64,000 nt of DNA from [Bacillus] selenitireducens MLS10 (GTDB lineage: Bacteria; Bacillota; Bacilli; Bacillales; Salisediminibacteriaceae). Numbering within the stretch: position 1 is the stretch's first letter; each line of letters opens with the position of its first letter. Of the stretch, positions 1-8,992 are shown piece by piece. The stretch is taken from positions 2,410,384 through 2,474,383 of the forward strand of contig NC_014219.1 in NCBI RefSeq assembly GCF_000093085.1. Direction: 5' to 3'. The position numbers and the translations under genes were made by a program. The notes under the pieces were generated by a model, which did not search any database, was not told the DNA's origin, and saw only the letters and a program-made list of their open reading frames with translations.

Positions 1-344
1 CCAAAGATTGTCGGCACGCCGCTTTGCATGGAGATCTGGGCCACACCCTTCGCGACCTCACTGCATACATAGTCAAAGTGAGGCGTGGATCCACGGATTA
101 CAGTCCCGAGTGTAATGACCGCATCGTAATCACCTGATTCAGCCATCTTCTTCGCGATCATCGGGATTTCAAACGCTCCTGGTACCCATGCCACATCTAC
201 ATGCTCGTCATCAATACCGTGTCTTTTGAGCGCATCCTGCGCACCGCCCAAAAGCTTGCTCGTAATAAATTCGTTAAATCGTCCTACGACGATTCCGATT
301 TTCAATTCCGTGCCTACTAAATGTCCTTCAAATGATTTTCCCAT
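1..344 (-). CDS. ribH: 6,7-dimethyl-8-ribityllumazine synthase (3' end outside window)
   Basis: Penultimate enzyme of riboflavin synthesis. It condenses 5-amino-6-ribitylaminouracil with dihydroxybutanone phosphate to give lumazine, and in Bacillus it forms the icosahedral capsid around riboflavin synthase. About 114 N-terminal residues are visible, starting [11 protein letters not shown]. They show the family signatures [16 protein letters not shown] and [16 protein letters not shown], the last containing the catalytic His. The ATG at 344 follows an AGGAGG Shine-Dalgarno. It is the fourth gene of the ribD-ribE-ribBA-ribH operon, 56 bp after ribBA, so it shares the FMN riboswitch. The C-terminus is cut by the window edge; nothing suggests it is broken. 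Confidence 0.96.
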   Translation of the reverse strand, partial: MGKSFEGHLVGTELKIGIVVGRFNEFITSKLLGGAQDALKRHGIDDEHVDVAWVPGAFEIPMIAKKMAESGDYDAVITLGTVIRGSTPHFDYVCSEVAKGVAQISMQSGVPTIF

Positions 345-400
345 TGTTTTCATCCTCCTGAAAGTGTTTGTATATTCGATCTACAGGTCATGCATACCCT

Positions 401-1600
401 TTACAGATGCAGCATATGACCCAGTTTATCGCGTTTTGTTTTCAGATACTTTTCGTTTTCCGCAGAATGAGCAAGCTGAAGCTGAACCCGTTCCACAATT
501 TCCAGGTCATAGCCGTCCAAGCCTTTTACTTTTCGCGGATTATTTGTTAAGAGACGCATCTTTTTCACGCCCAAATCTTTAAGAATTTGAGCACCGATTC
601 CGTAATCGCGGAGGTCTGGGGCAAATCCAAGTTTTTCGTTGGCTTCTACGGTATCATAGCCTTCCTCCTGCAGTTTATACGCCCTCATTTTGTTTAATAA
701 ACCAATGCCGCGCCCTTCCTGTCTCATATATAAAAGGATTCCTGAACCGGCCTGTTCAATCTGACTGAGCGCTGCTTCAAGCTGCGGCCCGCAGTCACAA
801 CGCTTGGACCCGAATACATCACCCGTCAGACACTCGGAATGAACCCTGACAAGCGTTGGCTTTTCACCGCCAATGTCCCCTTTGACCAGAGCAACATGCT
901 CCTTACCGTCAACAATATTGGAATATCCGACAGCACGGAACTCACCAAGTTCCGTCGGCAGATCAATCTCCACTTCCCGCTTAATCAGCTGGTCTTTGCG
1001 ATTCCGGTATTTAATGAGGTCTTTAATAGTTACCATTTTAAGACCAAATTCATCTTTTACTTTCTTCAAGTCCGGAACCCGCGCCATTTCGCCATCTTCT
1101 TTAATAATCTCACAAATCACCCCTGCTGGCTTTGCACCACTCATTCTTGCAAGATCCACCGCAGCTTCCGTATGACCTGCTCTTCTCAGCACGCCTCCGT
1201 CTTTTGCAACGAGAGGGAAGATATGTCCGGGACGTTGAAAGTCCATAGGCTTCGTCGTCTCATCTATCAGTGCTTTAATCGTCAATGAACGCTCTGACGC
1301 AGAGATGCCTGTCGTCGTATGCTTATGATCAATACTGATGGTAAACGCCGTACCGTGCGGATCGGAATTCCGGTCGACCATCGGATCAAGATTAAGTTTT
1401 CTCGCGCGTTCCTTCGTAATAGGTGCGCAGACGAGCCCCCGGCCGTGCTTAATCATGAAATTGATCACTTCCGGCGAAGCCTTTTCAGCCAAGGCCACAA
1501 AATCGCCTTCGTTTTCCCTGTCTTCATCGTCGCAGACAATCACGACATCCCCTTGTGCCAACGCATAGATGGCTTCTTCAATCGGATCAAAAATACTCAT
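401..1600 (-). CDS. ribBA: Bifunctional 3,4-dihydroxy-2-butanone-4-phosphate synthase / GTP cyclohydrolase II
   Basis: Supplies both precursors of riboflavin. The N-terminal domain (about residues 1-200) makes dihydroxybutanone phosphate from ribulose 5-phosphate and carries the acidic motif [10 protein letters not shown]. The C-terminal domain (about 205-397) is GTP cyclohydrolase II, with zinc cysteines in [15 protein letters not shown] and the later RQEGRGIGL motif. Length is 399 residues, as in B. subtilis RibA. The ATG at 1600 is chosen because GGGAGG lies 9 nt upstream; a TTG at 1609 would abut that site and is rejected. It lies 17 bp after ribE in the rib operon. Confidence 0.97.
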   Translation of the reverse strand: MSIFDPIEEAIYALAQGDVVIVCDDEDRENEGDFVALAEKASPEVINFMIKHGRGLVCAPITKERARKLNLDPMVDRNSDPHGTAFTISIDHKHTTTGISASERSLTIKALIDETTKPMDFQRPGHIFPLVAKDGGVLRRAGHTEAAVDLARMSGAKPAGVICEIIKEDGEMARVPDLKKVKDEFGLKMVTIKDLIKYRNRKDQLIKREVEIDLPTELGEFRAVGYSNIVDGKEHVALVKGDIGGEKPTLVRVHSECLTGDVFGSKRCDCGPQLEAALSQIEQAGSGILLYMRQEGRGIGLLNKMRAYKLQEEGYDTVEANEKLGFAPDLRDYGIGAQILKDLGVKKMRLLTNNPRKVKGLDGYDLEIVERVQLQLAHSAENEKYLKTKRDKLGHMLHL

Positions 1601-1617
1601 TTCAATCAACCTCCCTG

Positions 1618-2277
1618 TTATGAATAAAAACCGTGTTCTTTTAAATAAGCTTCTGTGAGTTTCTCTGAAGGTTTGTCATCTTTATTAAACCGTCTGTTTA
1701 AAAGCTCATCCATGTACTTAGCAAGCATGTCACACTCAATATTGACGATATCACCGGGGCCCTTGGAACCGATAACTGTTTCATCAAGTGTGTGGGGAAT
1801 GATTGAAATCGTGAAGGTGCGGTCCGTCAATCCGAAAATCGTCAGACTCGTTCCATCTACCGAAACACTGCCTTTCATCGTCATATAATCACGCAGGTGT
1901 TCGGCCACCTCGATTTCATAATAAACCGCATTATATTCCGGTTTTTTTGAACGGATCGTGCCGATTCCATCCACATGACCACTGACAAAATGCCCCCCGA
2001 ACCGTCCGTTTGCAGCCATGGCTCTCTCCAAATTCACACTTGAACCGGTTCCCAGATTTCGAAGACTGGTATTACGGACGGTCTCCGGCATGACGTCAAC
2101 GGAGAACGTATCACCTGTATAACCCGTAACAGTCAAACAGACACCGTTAACTGCTATGCTGTCACCCATATGAACATCCTCAAGCACTTTCGAGCCTGAA
2201 ATGGTCATGACAATGGCATCTCCGGATTCTTTCATCTGACTGATCTTCCCTTTTTCTTCAATGATTCCTGTAAACAT
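1618..2277 (-). CDS. ribE: Riboflavin synthase (alpha subunit)
   Basis: Catalyses the final dismutation of two lumazines to riboflavin. The protein has 219 residues and two tandem lumazine-binding barrels. The first begins [10 protein letters not shown] with NGVCLTV, and the second carries [16 protein letters not shown] is the near-invariant start of the family. The ATG at 2277 is preceded by GGAGGGG, whereas a start at 2334 would add 19 unrelated residues. Second gene of the rib operon, between ribD and ribBA. Confidence 0.96.
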   Translation of the reverse strand: MFTGIIEEKGKISQMKESGDAIVMTISGSKVLEDVHMGDSIAVNGVCLTVTGYTGDTFSVDVMPETVRNTSLRNLGTGSSVNLERAMAANGRFGGHFVSGHVDGIGTIRSKKPEYNAVYYEIEVAEHLRDYMTMKGSVSVDGTSLTIFGLTDRTFTISIIPHTLDETVIGSKGPGDIVNIECDMLAKYMDELLNRRFNKDDKPSEKLTEAYLKEHGFYS

Positions 2278-2345
2278 CTGTTTCCCCTCCAAATCGACCT
2301 CTTTATCGGTGGTCCCCGGCAGATGGATCGACAATTTCGTTAAGA

Positions 2346-3437
2346 TTAAGCTTTATAAACATACGTCCTTTTTACATCGTCATCAAACCATTCTTCTTGA
2401 TCGAGGAGCAATCGCGGTGCATTGGCAAGCTGCTGAACACCTGCTCCGGAAAAAGATGACTGCGCATCCTTGCCACCTATGATCACCGGTGCCTGATAAT
2501 GAATCACTTCATGAAAAAGCCCTCTCGTTAAAAACTGATCATTGATTGTGCCGCCCCCTTCTACTAGGAGCGTACTGATCCCCTGTCTGCCGAGAACTTC
2601 AAGCATCTCTTCGATAAACCGGTCTTTATCAGTAATCTCAATGATTTCAGCACCGGATGCAATCAACATTTCTTTCCTCTCTTGCGATGCCCCTGCATTC
2701 GTTACGATCCATACAGGTGATTGGCCGTCATTTAACATGATTGAGTCAGGAGGCGTTCTTAGTGTGCGGTCCATAATAATCCGTATCGGGTTCTTCCCGC
2801 CAGCAGGCAGTCTCGTTGTCAAGGACGGGTTGTCCTGAACGACTGTCTCCCGTCCGACGAGGATACCATCCACCTGGTGTCTGATGCGATGCACATCTGC
2901 CCTTGACTTCTCATTACTGATCCACTGGCTTTCTCCAGTCGCAGTGGCAATCTTTCCATCCAGGCTTGTCGCAAATTTGAGTGTGACATAAGGCGTTTGT
3001 TTGGTGATAGCATGAAAGAACCATCTGTTCATACGGTCGGCTCTTTCCTTCTGAACTCCCTCTACCACTTCAATGCCTGCATCTCTCAATCTCCGGATAC
3101 CTCTGCCTGAAACATCCGGATTCGGATCGGATGAGGCCGTTACCACACGACTGATTCCTGCTTCAATGAGTGCGTCGCTGCATGGTGGTGTTTTGCCGTG
3201 ATGTGAACACGGTTCGAGTGTCACATAAGCCGTTGCACCATTTGCCTCCTCTTTCGCCATGTGCAATGCCTGGCGCTCAGCATGCCATTCACCTGCTTTT
3301 AAATGTGCACCAATGCCTTTAATCTGGTTGTGTTTTACGATCACGCATCCGACTTGCGGGTTTGGAGATGTTTGTCCTTTCGTTGCCTCAGCTATTTCAA
3401 TAGCGAGTTTCATGTAATGGTCATCGTTCACTGCCAT
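2346..3437 (-). CDS. ribD: Bifunctional pyrimidine deaminase / 5-amino-6-(5-phosphoribosylamino)uracil reductase
   Basis: Second and third steps of riboflavin synthesis. The N-terminal cytidine-deaminase-like domain (about 1-145) shows HAERQAL and the zinc motif PCSHHGKTPPC. The C-terminal reductase domain (about 147-360) shows VTLKFATSLDGKIA and LLVEGGGTIND. Length is about 363 residues, the usual size. The start is uncertain. The ATG at 3437 is listed, but the visible GAAAGG is better spaced (9 nt) for a GTG at 3431, giving an N-terminus close to that of B. subtilis RibD. First gene of the operon, behind the FMN riboswitch. Confidence 0.95.
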   Translation of the reverse strand: MAVNDDHYMKLAIEIAEATKGQTSPNPQVGCVIVKHNQIKGIGAHLKAGEWHAERQALHMAKEEANGATAYVTLEPCSHHGKTPPCSDALIEAGISRVVTASSDPNPDVSGRGIRRLRDAGIEVVEGVQKERADRMNRWFFHAITKQTPYVTLKFATSLDGKIATATGESQWISNEKSRADVHRIRHQVDGILVGRETVVQDNPSLTTRLPAGGKNPIRIIMDRTLRTPPDSIMLNDGQSPVWIVTNAGASQERKEMLIASGAEIIEITDKDRFIEEMLEVLGRQGISTLLVEGGGTINDQFLTRGLFHEVIHYQAPVIIGGKDAQSSFSGAGVQQLANAPRLLLDQEEWFDDDVKRTYVYKA

Positions 3438-3484
3438 CAACCTTTCAAACCGATATATTGCATCATTCGTTCAACTGAAATCGG

Positions 3485-3516
3485 AAAATAAAAAACGCCC
3501 CGATACTTACGGGACG
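3485..3516 (-). terminator. Intrinsic terminator of the FMN riboswitch (expression platform)
   Basis: On the minus strand CGTCCCG, a 7-nt loop and CGGGGCG form a 7-bp stem (one G-U pair) followed directly by a T6 run. It lies between the FMN aptamer and ribD, where a transcription-terminating riboswitch needs its OFF hairpin. This indicates control by premature termination rather than at translation initiation. Confidence 0.8.
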
Positions 3517-3644
3517 TAAAAAGAGACGTGTTCAGAAGATCAGTGGAAAACTGCACGTTTCTAACCATAAAATGTAAATCAAAAATGGCAGATATACAGA
3601 ATTTTGTCATCCGTCAAAAAAGATGACAACCTGTCACACTGATT

Positions 3645-3790
3645 TCTTTCTTCTCCCATCCAGACTGTAACTGTCGGCTTTGGAATTACACCAAATCCAC
3701 CGTATACTACAAACATATACGGGTCACGGACTTAGAAACAGAAGACTGCTTCATCACCGCCGGTTGGGACTTTCACCCGACCCCGAAGAA
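3645..3790 (-). promoter_or_regulatory. FMN riboswitch (RFN element)
   Basis: The minus strand carries the conserved RFN core: CTTCGGGGTCGGGTGAAAG, then CCAACCGGCGGTGATGAAG. It closes with CCGACAGTTACAGTCTGGATG and GGGAGAAG. A variable stem between the two conserved halves contains CCGTATA/TATACGG. The element lies 200-350 nt upstream of ribD in the ribD-E-BA-H leader. Binding of FMN should favour the terminator at 3485-3516. Confidence 0.96.
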
Positions 3791-3836
3791 ATAAACAGAT
3801 ATTCATTTGTAAAAGATTTCACACTTAATTAGTTAA

Positions 3837-3865
3837 ATCATAGCACTAACTTCTCAGGATGGCAA
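3837..3865 (-). promoter_or_regulatory. Sigma-A promoter of the rib operon
   Basis: Minus strand: TTGCCA (3860-3865), a 17-nt spacer, then TATGAT (3837-3842). It sits just upstream of the FMN aptamer, so the transcript would begin with the riboswitch. Only one mismatch in each hexamer relative to consensus. Confidence 0.75.
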
Positions 3866-3900
3866 CCTGTACGTTTCAGACGTTTGTTAAATCGTCACAT

Positions 3901-4296
3901 TCAAATTTCTCTTTTCTCCGCATGTTTCTCAATCCATTCTGAGATAATGCCGATCGATGGCCTGTCCGTCCAGACATACCTCGTGAAGGATTCAGCCTCA
4001 TTTTCTGATGCGGTCAATTCATAGCCGTTCATATGAAGCATTAACACAAGTGCAGCAAAGCCGGTTCTTCTGTTGCCATAATAAAATGGTCTGTTTTTCA
4101 GCGTTGTACTGAATAAAGCTGCACATTTCAACCAGAAAGTCGGAAAAGCTTCTTCACCAAAGAGACTTTGAAGCGGCCGCTCTGCCGCTTCAAGAAGCAG
4201 TTCTTCATCCCTGACACCAAAAGGTTTATCCGGTGTATAGACACGGTTTACCAATGTATTGATAGCTTTTAACTCATGCAGGAGAATATAACGCAC
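3901..4296 (-). CDS. Doc-like (Fic-fold) toxin with an altered catalytic motif
   Basis: 131 residues, similar to the Doc 'death-on-curing' family, whose P1 member phosphorylates elongation factor Tu. The signature region reads LKNRPFYYGNRRTGFAAL, where typical Doc proteins have HPFxDGNKRT or HPFxNGNKRT. The overall helical pattern and the GNxRTG core are kept, but the usual catalytic His aligns with Arg and the Asp/Asn with Tyr. The start is a GTG at 4296, with AAGGGGGG 8 nt upstream. It follows its putative antitoxin with a 3-bp gap. Activity is therefore uncertain; it may be an inactive relic or use a different chemistry. Confidence 0.78.
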   Translation of the reverse strand: MRYILLHELKAINTLVNRVYTPDKPFGVRDEELLLEAAERPLQSLFGEEAFPTFWLKCAALFSTTLKNRPFYYGNRRTGFAALVLMLHMNGYELTASENEAESFTRYVWTDRPSIGIISEWIEKHAEKREI

Positions 4297-4299
4297 GGC

Positions 4300-4572
4300 T
4301 TATTCCCCCCTTCTGTCTGCGAGGGTCCGAAAAGTCTGATCATAACGTTCAAGGACATGTCGCATCCCATCTATAAAATCATCTTCGACTAATTTAAGGC
4401 CTGTCAGATCAAGTTGGCGGGACGGCCGAATGACAACCTGATTATCAACGATCTGAAAGGCCATTTCATCACCCTGGTGGGCGTGTAAAAACGCCAGGAT
4501 CTCAGACGGAATTTTAATCATATGTTCGTCCTGATGCTTCCGGATTCTTTCTGTGTATTCTTCTCTTTTCAT
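4300..4572 (-). CDS. AbrB/MazE-like antitoxin partner of the Doc-like protein
   Basis: A 90-residue protein. Residues about 18-52 (MIKIPSEILAFLHAHQGDEM followed by a strand ending in VVIRPSR) match the swapped-hairpin AbrB/MazE DNA-binding fold. The acidic, probably flexible C-terminus would be the toxin-binding part. The ATG at 4572 has AGGTG 6 nt upstream. It precedes the Doc-like gene with a 3-bp gap, the classical antitoxin-toxin order, so autoregulation of the pair is expected. No operator was identified. Confidence 0.75.
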   Translation of the reverse strand: MKREEYTERIRKHQDEHMIKIPSEILAFLHAHQGDEMAFQIVDNQVVIRPSRQLDLTGLKLVEDDFIDGMRHVLERYDQTFRTLADRRGE

Positions 4573-4833
4573 GTCAATCACCTGCTTTGATATAGAATGG
4601 TTTAAAAAATCCAATCATTACATGAAGAACATCATCCATGTTTATATTTTCACTTCATCAGCGAAAACTAAACCTCTCTGTGCCATGCGTCCGACTTCCT
4701 TTTTGTCAGATTGATAAATAATGAAACCCATCATCTTTACAGACTTGAATAAAGTAAGCAGGAACATCGTCTTCTCTTATCGAAGATTCTATTTCAGAGA
4801 GCTCAATCACAGTTAAAGCGGGAGGGGTTAAAG

Positions 4834-5337
4834 ATGAATTCAAAAAAGAAGATGGCGGCGATTCAGGATTATTATCCGGATGACTTTGCCCATTGTTACG
4901 GATGTGGAAGACTGAACGAAAACGGTATGAAGCTGCGGACATTTTGGCACGAGGATGAATCATCAACCGTCACCTGGTATGAACCGCGTGATAATCAGAT
5001 TGCCATACCCGGCTTTGTATATGGCGGTTTACTGGCGTCATTTGTAGACTGTCACGGAACGGGGTCAGCGGCACTGATGAAGCACAAAATGAACGGATTC
5101 ATGCCAGACGATGGTGAAGACGCCCCTCGCTTTGTGACTGCTTCACTCCATCTTGATTATTTGAAACCTACACCTCACGGAGAAACGCTGAAGGCGATTG
5201 GTTCGGTTGAAGAAATCCACCCTAAAAAATTTAAGGTGACCGTTACCGTTTACGCAGGTACATTGCATGTTGTAAACGGTGAAGTCGTTGCCGTACAGGC
5301 TCCTTCAAGTTTTGATCCAACGCAGACCAAATCATAA
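4834..5337 (+). CDS. PaaI-family hotdog thioesterase
   Basis: 167 residues with hotdog thioesterase features: CYGCGRLNENGMKL near the N-terminus, the GFVYGGLLASFVDCHGTGSA helix region (residues about 62-81) and SLHLDYLKPTPHGETL in the following strand. Such enzymes hydrolyse acyl-CoA thioesters; the substrate is unknown. The ATG follows GGGAGGGG. It is a single gene transcribed toward ppiB, sharing the bidirectional terminator at 5395-5434. The N-terminal CxxC (CYGC) is common in this subfamily. Confidence 0.82.
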   Translation: MNSKKKMAAIQDYYPDDFAHCYGCGRLNENGMKLRTFWHEDESSTVTWYEPRDNQIAIPGFVYGGLLASFVDCHGTGSAALMKHKMNGFMPDDGEDAPRFVTASLHLDYLKPTPHGETLKAIGSVEEIHPKKFKVTVTVYAGTLHVVNGEVVAVQAPSSFDPTQTKS

Positions 5338-5394
5338 GATTTCGGTTATTCCACCAGGATCCGGCGCTTTCAAGCGTATTATAAGCATTTCTAT

Positions 5395-5434
5395 ACACAA
5401 AGCCCCCCACCGCTTGGTGAGGGGCTTTGTGTAT
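5395..5434. terminator. Bidirectional intrinsic terminator between the thioesterase gene and ppiB
   Basis: An ACACAAAGCCCC...GGGGCTTTGTGT hairpin with a CACC/GGTG extension around a short loop. It lies between two convergent genes and is symmetric enough to serve both. Confidence 0.8.
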
Positions 5435-5467
5435 ACCGGGTTTAACGTCGGTGAGTATTCAACCGAT

Positions 5468-5902
5468 TTACGCTTCAAACACTTTCACTTCCTGCATGAC
5501 ATCGCCTTGCTTGATACGGTCAACCACGTCAAGACCTTCTACAACCTGACCAAATACGGTATGAACACCGTTCAAATGAGGCTGTGGTGCAAAAACGATA
5601 AAGAACTGACTGCCACCGGTATCTTTACCGGCATGTGCCATTGAAAGACTTCCCCGTTCGTGCTTATGAGGATTTCCTTCTGTTTCACACTTAATTGTAT
5701 ATCCAGGGCCACCGGTTCCTGTGCCGTGTGGACATCCTCCCTGGGCTACAAAACCGGGAATGACTCTGTGGAAGCTGAGCCCGTTATAAAAACCGTCGTT
5801 TGCCAGTTTTTCGAAGTTTTCAACTGTACCCGGTGCTTCTTCAGGGTAGAATTCAATTGTGATTTTTTCGCCATTTTCAAAAGAAATTTCGCCTTTTTTC
5901 AT
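5468..5902 (-). CDS. ppiB: Peptidyl-prolyl cis-trans isomerase B (cyclophilin)
   Basis: Cytoplasmic cyclophilin of 144 residues that speeds proline isomerisation during folding. Signatures are [13 protein letters not shown] (catalytic Arg and Phe), GSLSMAH, GSQFFIV and [14 protein letters not shown]. The ATG at 5902 has GGAGGG 7 nt upstream; an ORF start at 5917 would lack one. As in B. subtilis it lies between lysA and the rib genes. Confidence 0.96.
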   Translation of the reverse strand: MKKGEISFENGEKITIEFYPEEAPGTVENFEKLANDGFYNGLSFHRVIPGFVAQGGCPHGTGTGGPGYTIKCETEGNPHKHERGSLSMAHAGKDTGGSQFFIVFAPQPHLNGVHTVFGQVVEGLDVVDRIKQGDVMQEVKVFEA

Positions 5903-5979
5903 GATGATTCCCTCCAATAATTCAATTCTTTGTCTCGCACCATTTCAGTGTAGCGGAATTTCCTCAAAAAAGAAACTGT

Positions 5980-7314
5980 TCAGCCCATTCTTTCGGTAAC
6001 CGGAACGACTTTCGAATAACGGCTCTCTTTTCGGACCAAGTCTGCATAATTCTCTCTTTCAATGACACATTCGTATTCCCCATCTTCCACAAATACAACG
6101 GCTGGGCGAAGCATCCGGTTGTAGTTGCTTGCCATGGCGTAGCCATAAGCTCCCGTTGAGGATACAGCCAAGAGATCTCCCGGGGCCGTTTCAGGGATCT
6201 TCAAGTCCCAGATGAGCATATCTCCGCTCTCGCAGCAGCGGCCGGCTACGGAAACCAGCTCCTCTTCAGGCGCATGTCCCTTGTTGGCAACCACTGCTTC
6301 ATATTCAGCCTGATAAAGTGCAGGACGGATATTATCGGTCATCCCTCCATCAACAGACAGATAGGTGCGCAGTGTCGGGATTTCTTTTCTTGAACCGATG
6401 GTGTACAGGGTTGTCCCTGCTTCACCAACCATCGCACGTCCTGGTTCGATCCAGATTTCCGGTACGTTCATACCGCGCTTATCAGCTTCTGATCGGGCAG
6501 CCTGCACCGTCTTATCAATGTAATCGCCAATAGGAAGCGGTTCATCGTGTTCACTGTATCGGATGCCAAAACCGCCACCCACATTCAGTACTTCAGGTTC
6601 ATAGCCGAGATCATCTTTCCACTTCTCGAGGCTCTTATAGATCTCTTTCACCGCATGCTCAAAGCCTTCCGTCTTGAAAATTTGAGAACCGATGTGCGAG
6701 TGTACCCCGAGTAAATGCAGATGATCATGATTCATAATCATGTCAATTGCCTTCGTCGCCTGTCCACTGTTCAAATCAAAACCGAACTTGGAGTCTTCCT
6801 GACCGGTGGAAATATATTCATGAGTGTGGGCCTCCACACCTGGTGTTATCCGGATCAGCACATCCATCGGCAGTTCTTTCGCTTCCGTTATCGCCATGAG
6901 CCACGTCAGTTCAGTAAAATTGTCAACCACAATACAGCCGATCCGCTCATTTACAGCCATTTCAAGTTCATCAGCAGTCTTGTTGTTTCCATGAAAATGA
7001 ATACGATCCACTGGAAAATCCGCCTCAAGGGCCGTGTAAAGTTCACCGCCCGAACACACATCAAGACTCAATCCAAGCTCATCAGCCAGTTGAAACATGG
7101 CAACACAGCTGAATGCTTTACTGGCATATGCCACCTGATACTGTACGGAAGCTCTCTCAAATGCTGATTTAAATGCTTCTGCACGATCGCGTATATCTTT
7201 CACATCGTATACGTACAATGGAGTTCCATAAGCCTCCGCGAGCCCTGTAACGTCTACTTCCCCAATGGTCAGATGTCCTTTTTCGTTAATTCTGCTCGTT
7301 CCATATAAACCCAT
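5980..7314 (-). CDS. lysA: Diaminopimelate decarboxylase
   Basis: Last step of lysine synthesis: PLP-dependent decarboxylation of meso-diaminopimelate. 444 residues of the alanine-racemase-like fold. Visible landmarks are the PLP lysine in YASKAFSC, HSHIGSQI, GGGFGIRYSEHDE, EPGRAMVGEAG, and the substrate-site CCESGD near the C-terminus. The ATG at 7314 is preceded by AGGAGG. In B. subtilis spoVAF lies next to lysA; here the neighbour is pdp after a 376-bp gap with no recognisable gene. Confidence 0.97.
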   Translation of the reverse strand: MGLYGTSRINEKGHLTIGEVDVTGLAEAYGTPLYVYDVKDIRDRAEAFKSAFERASVQYQVAYASKAFSCVAMFQLADELGLSLDVCSGGELYTALEADFPVDRIHFHGNNKTADELEMAVNERIGCIVVDNFTELTWLMAITEAKELPMDVLIRITPGVEAHTHEYISTGQEDSKFGFDLNSGQATKAIDMIMNHDHLHLLGVHSHIGSQIFKTEGFEHAVKEIYKSLEKWKDDLGYEPEVLNVGGGFGIRYSEHDEPLPIGDYIDKTVQAARSEADKRGMNVPEIWIEPGRAMVGEAGTTLYTIGSRKEIPTLRTYLSVDGGMTDNIRPALYQAEYEAVVANKGHAPEEELVSVAGRCCESGDMLIWDLKIPETAPGDLLAVSSTGAYGYAMASNYNRMLRPAVVFVEDGEYECVIERENYADLVRKESRYSKVVPVTERMG

Positions 7315-7690
7315 GGTTCATCCTCCTAATTCTCTGACAATGCAACCTGCCATTGACTTAACAACTTTTATCCTTTCGACACCTGCAAACAAGCACAATC
7401 TGCACACAAATGAAAATGGATGTGCAAGGCACATCCATAAACATCTCTCATATACAGGATAGTGCTCCACTGCTGATAAACAGTGACAATGAGCAGCTTT
7501 TTCAGCTGATCACCAGTGAGGAAGACCGGACCGTCTTTCACACTTCGGCAGATACGCCTTCCCCGAACCGTCATCGTCTGTCCAGACTGCGGATCCGGTA
7601 CTCATCTCTCTGCACCTCTATCAATATTTAATTGATTGAATTCAGTACGAAAAACATAGCACATACGACTGTGAAAAGCAACCCTGGCGT
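7315..7690. other. Intergenic gap between pdp and lysA, with one perfect hairpin
   Basis: No convincing gene in 376 bp. Short frames exist on both strands (7410-7631 plus, 7368-7574 minus), but neither has a good ribosome site or a recognisable family. At 7416-7438 the 10-bp arms ATGGATGTGC and GCACATCCAT surround a 3-nt loop; on the minus strand the hairpin is followed by TTTTCATTT. It is therefore probably the terminator of the deoB-pdp operon. The lysA promoter must lie in the last 100 bp, but I could not fix it. In B. subtilis the dacF/spoIIA/spoVA block occupies this position. Confidence 0.55.
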
Positions 7691-8992
7691 TTAGCGAATC
7701 ACATCGTAGATCAGTTGAGGAGCTTTTACTTCATTGTCTGTCAGAGTATATGCGGCTTTCACTTTTTGAATAACCGGTTCCACTTCAGCGTCATTGACAT
7801 GTAAAGATGCAAGGACTTCACCGGCTTGGACATGATCTCCGATTTTTTTATGGAGTTCAATTCCGACAGCGAGGTCAATCACAGAATCTTTTGTCGCACG
7901 TCCTGCTCCAAGAAGCATTGCAGCAGTTCCAATTTCATCAGCGATAATTTCACTGACGAATCCATCTTGATCTGCCGTAACCTCTGCAACGTTTTTCGCA
8001 GTCGGCAGTTGTTCAGGATGATCCACAACTTCTGCATCCCCGCCCTGAGAACGGATAAACAACTTAAATTGTTCAAGTGCAGCTCCGGATTCCACAGCAT
8101 CTTTCAGCATTTGCCGAGCCTCTTCAATGGTTTCAGCTTTTTTCGCCAGTACCGCCATATGGCTGCCGAGTGTGTAGCATAATTCCGTCAAATCATCCGG
8201 TCCTTCACCTTTGAGCGTATCAATCGCTTCCTTGACTTCGAGGGCATTCCCAATCATAAAACCAAGGGGCTGGTTCATGTCTGAAATAACCGCGGTTGTA
8301 TTTCGTCCAAGATTATTCCCGATTTTCACCATGGCTTCAGCCAGTTCTTTGGACTGGTCGAGCTTTTTCATAAATGCTCCGGCGCCGGTTTTGACATCCA
8401 GGACAATGGCATCTGCACCCGCTGCGAGCTTCTTACTCATGATGGAGCTTGCAATCAGCGGAATGGAATTTACTGTGCCGGTAACATCTCTGAGGCCATA
8501 GAGTTTTTTATCGGCGGGCGTCAGATTATCCGTCTGTCCGATCACGGCTACCTTATTTGTGTTTACGAGATTGATAAATTCGTCATTTGTAATCTCGACA
8601 CTGAAGCCTTTCAGTGACTCCAATTTATCAATGGTTCCGCCAGTGTGTCCAAGCCCCCGGCCACTCATCTTCGCGACAGGCACACCAATGCTTGCCACAA
8701 GAGGCGCAAGAATTAACGTTGTGGTATCACCAACGCCGCCCGTCGAATGCTTGTCGACCTTCACACCTTCAATGGCAGAAAGATCGATCGTTTCACCAGA
8801 GTTCACGATCGCTTCAGTGAGCCAGGCCCTCTCGTCATCATTCATATCATTGAAATAAACCGCCATCGACCAGGCACTTACCTGATAATCAGGGATATCA
8901 TCTTTGGTGTAACCATCAATAATAAACCGGATTTCTTCTTTCGTATGAGCATAGCCATCTCGTTTCTTTTGAATCAGGTCCACCATTCTCAT
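7691..8992 (-). CDS. pdp: Pyrimidine-nucleoside phosphorylase
   Basis: Phosphorolysis of uridine, thymidine and deoxyuridine to the base and (deoxy)ribose 1-phosphate. 433 residues, the exact size of B. subtilis Pdp. Signatures: [20 protein letters not shown], the phosphate/base site [11 protein letters not shown] and [10 protein letters not shown]. The ATG at 8992 has GGGAGG 9 nt upstream and overlaps the TGA of the preceding gene by 4 nt (ATGA), indicating translational coupling. Last gene of deoB-pupG-PNP2-pdp. The pentose 1-phosphate product is passed to DeoB. Confidence 0.96.
   Translation of the reverse strand: MRMVDLIQKKRDGYAHTKEEIRFIIDGYTKDDIPDYQVSAWSMAVYFNDMNDDERAWLTEAIVNSGETIDLSAIEGVKVDKHSTGGVGDTTTLILAPLVASIGVPVAKMSGRGLGHTGGTIDKLESLKGFSVEITNDEFINLVNTNKVAVIGQTDNLTPADKKLYGLRDVTGTVNSIPLIASSIMSKKLAAGADAIVLDVKTGAGAFMKKLDQSKELAEAMVKIGNNLGRNTTAVISDMNQPLGFMIGNALEVKEAIDTLKGEGPDDLTELCYTLGSHMAVLAKKAETIEEARQMLKDAVESGAALEQFKLFIRSQGGDAEVVDHPEQLPTAKNVAEVTADQDGFVSEIIADEIGTAAMLLGAGRATKDSVIDLAVGIELHKKIGDHVQAGEVLASLHVNDAEVEPVIQKVKAAYTLTDNEVKAPQLIYDVIR

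Noticed and set aside
839-1288. Plus-strand frame of 149 codons
   Set aside because: Antisense of ribBA; composition typical of a shadow frame.
7368-7631. Short frames on both strands in the pdp-lysA gap, considered as remnants of spoVA/spoIIA genes
   Set aside because: Neither product resembles a SpoVA, SpoIIA or DacF sequence and the hairpin at 7416-7438 falls inside both.
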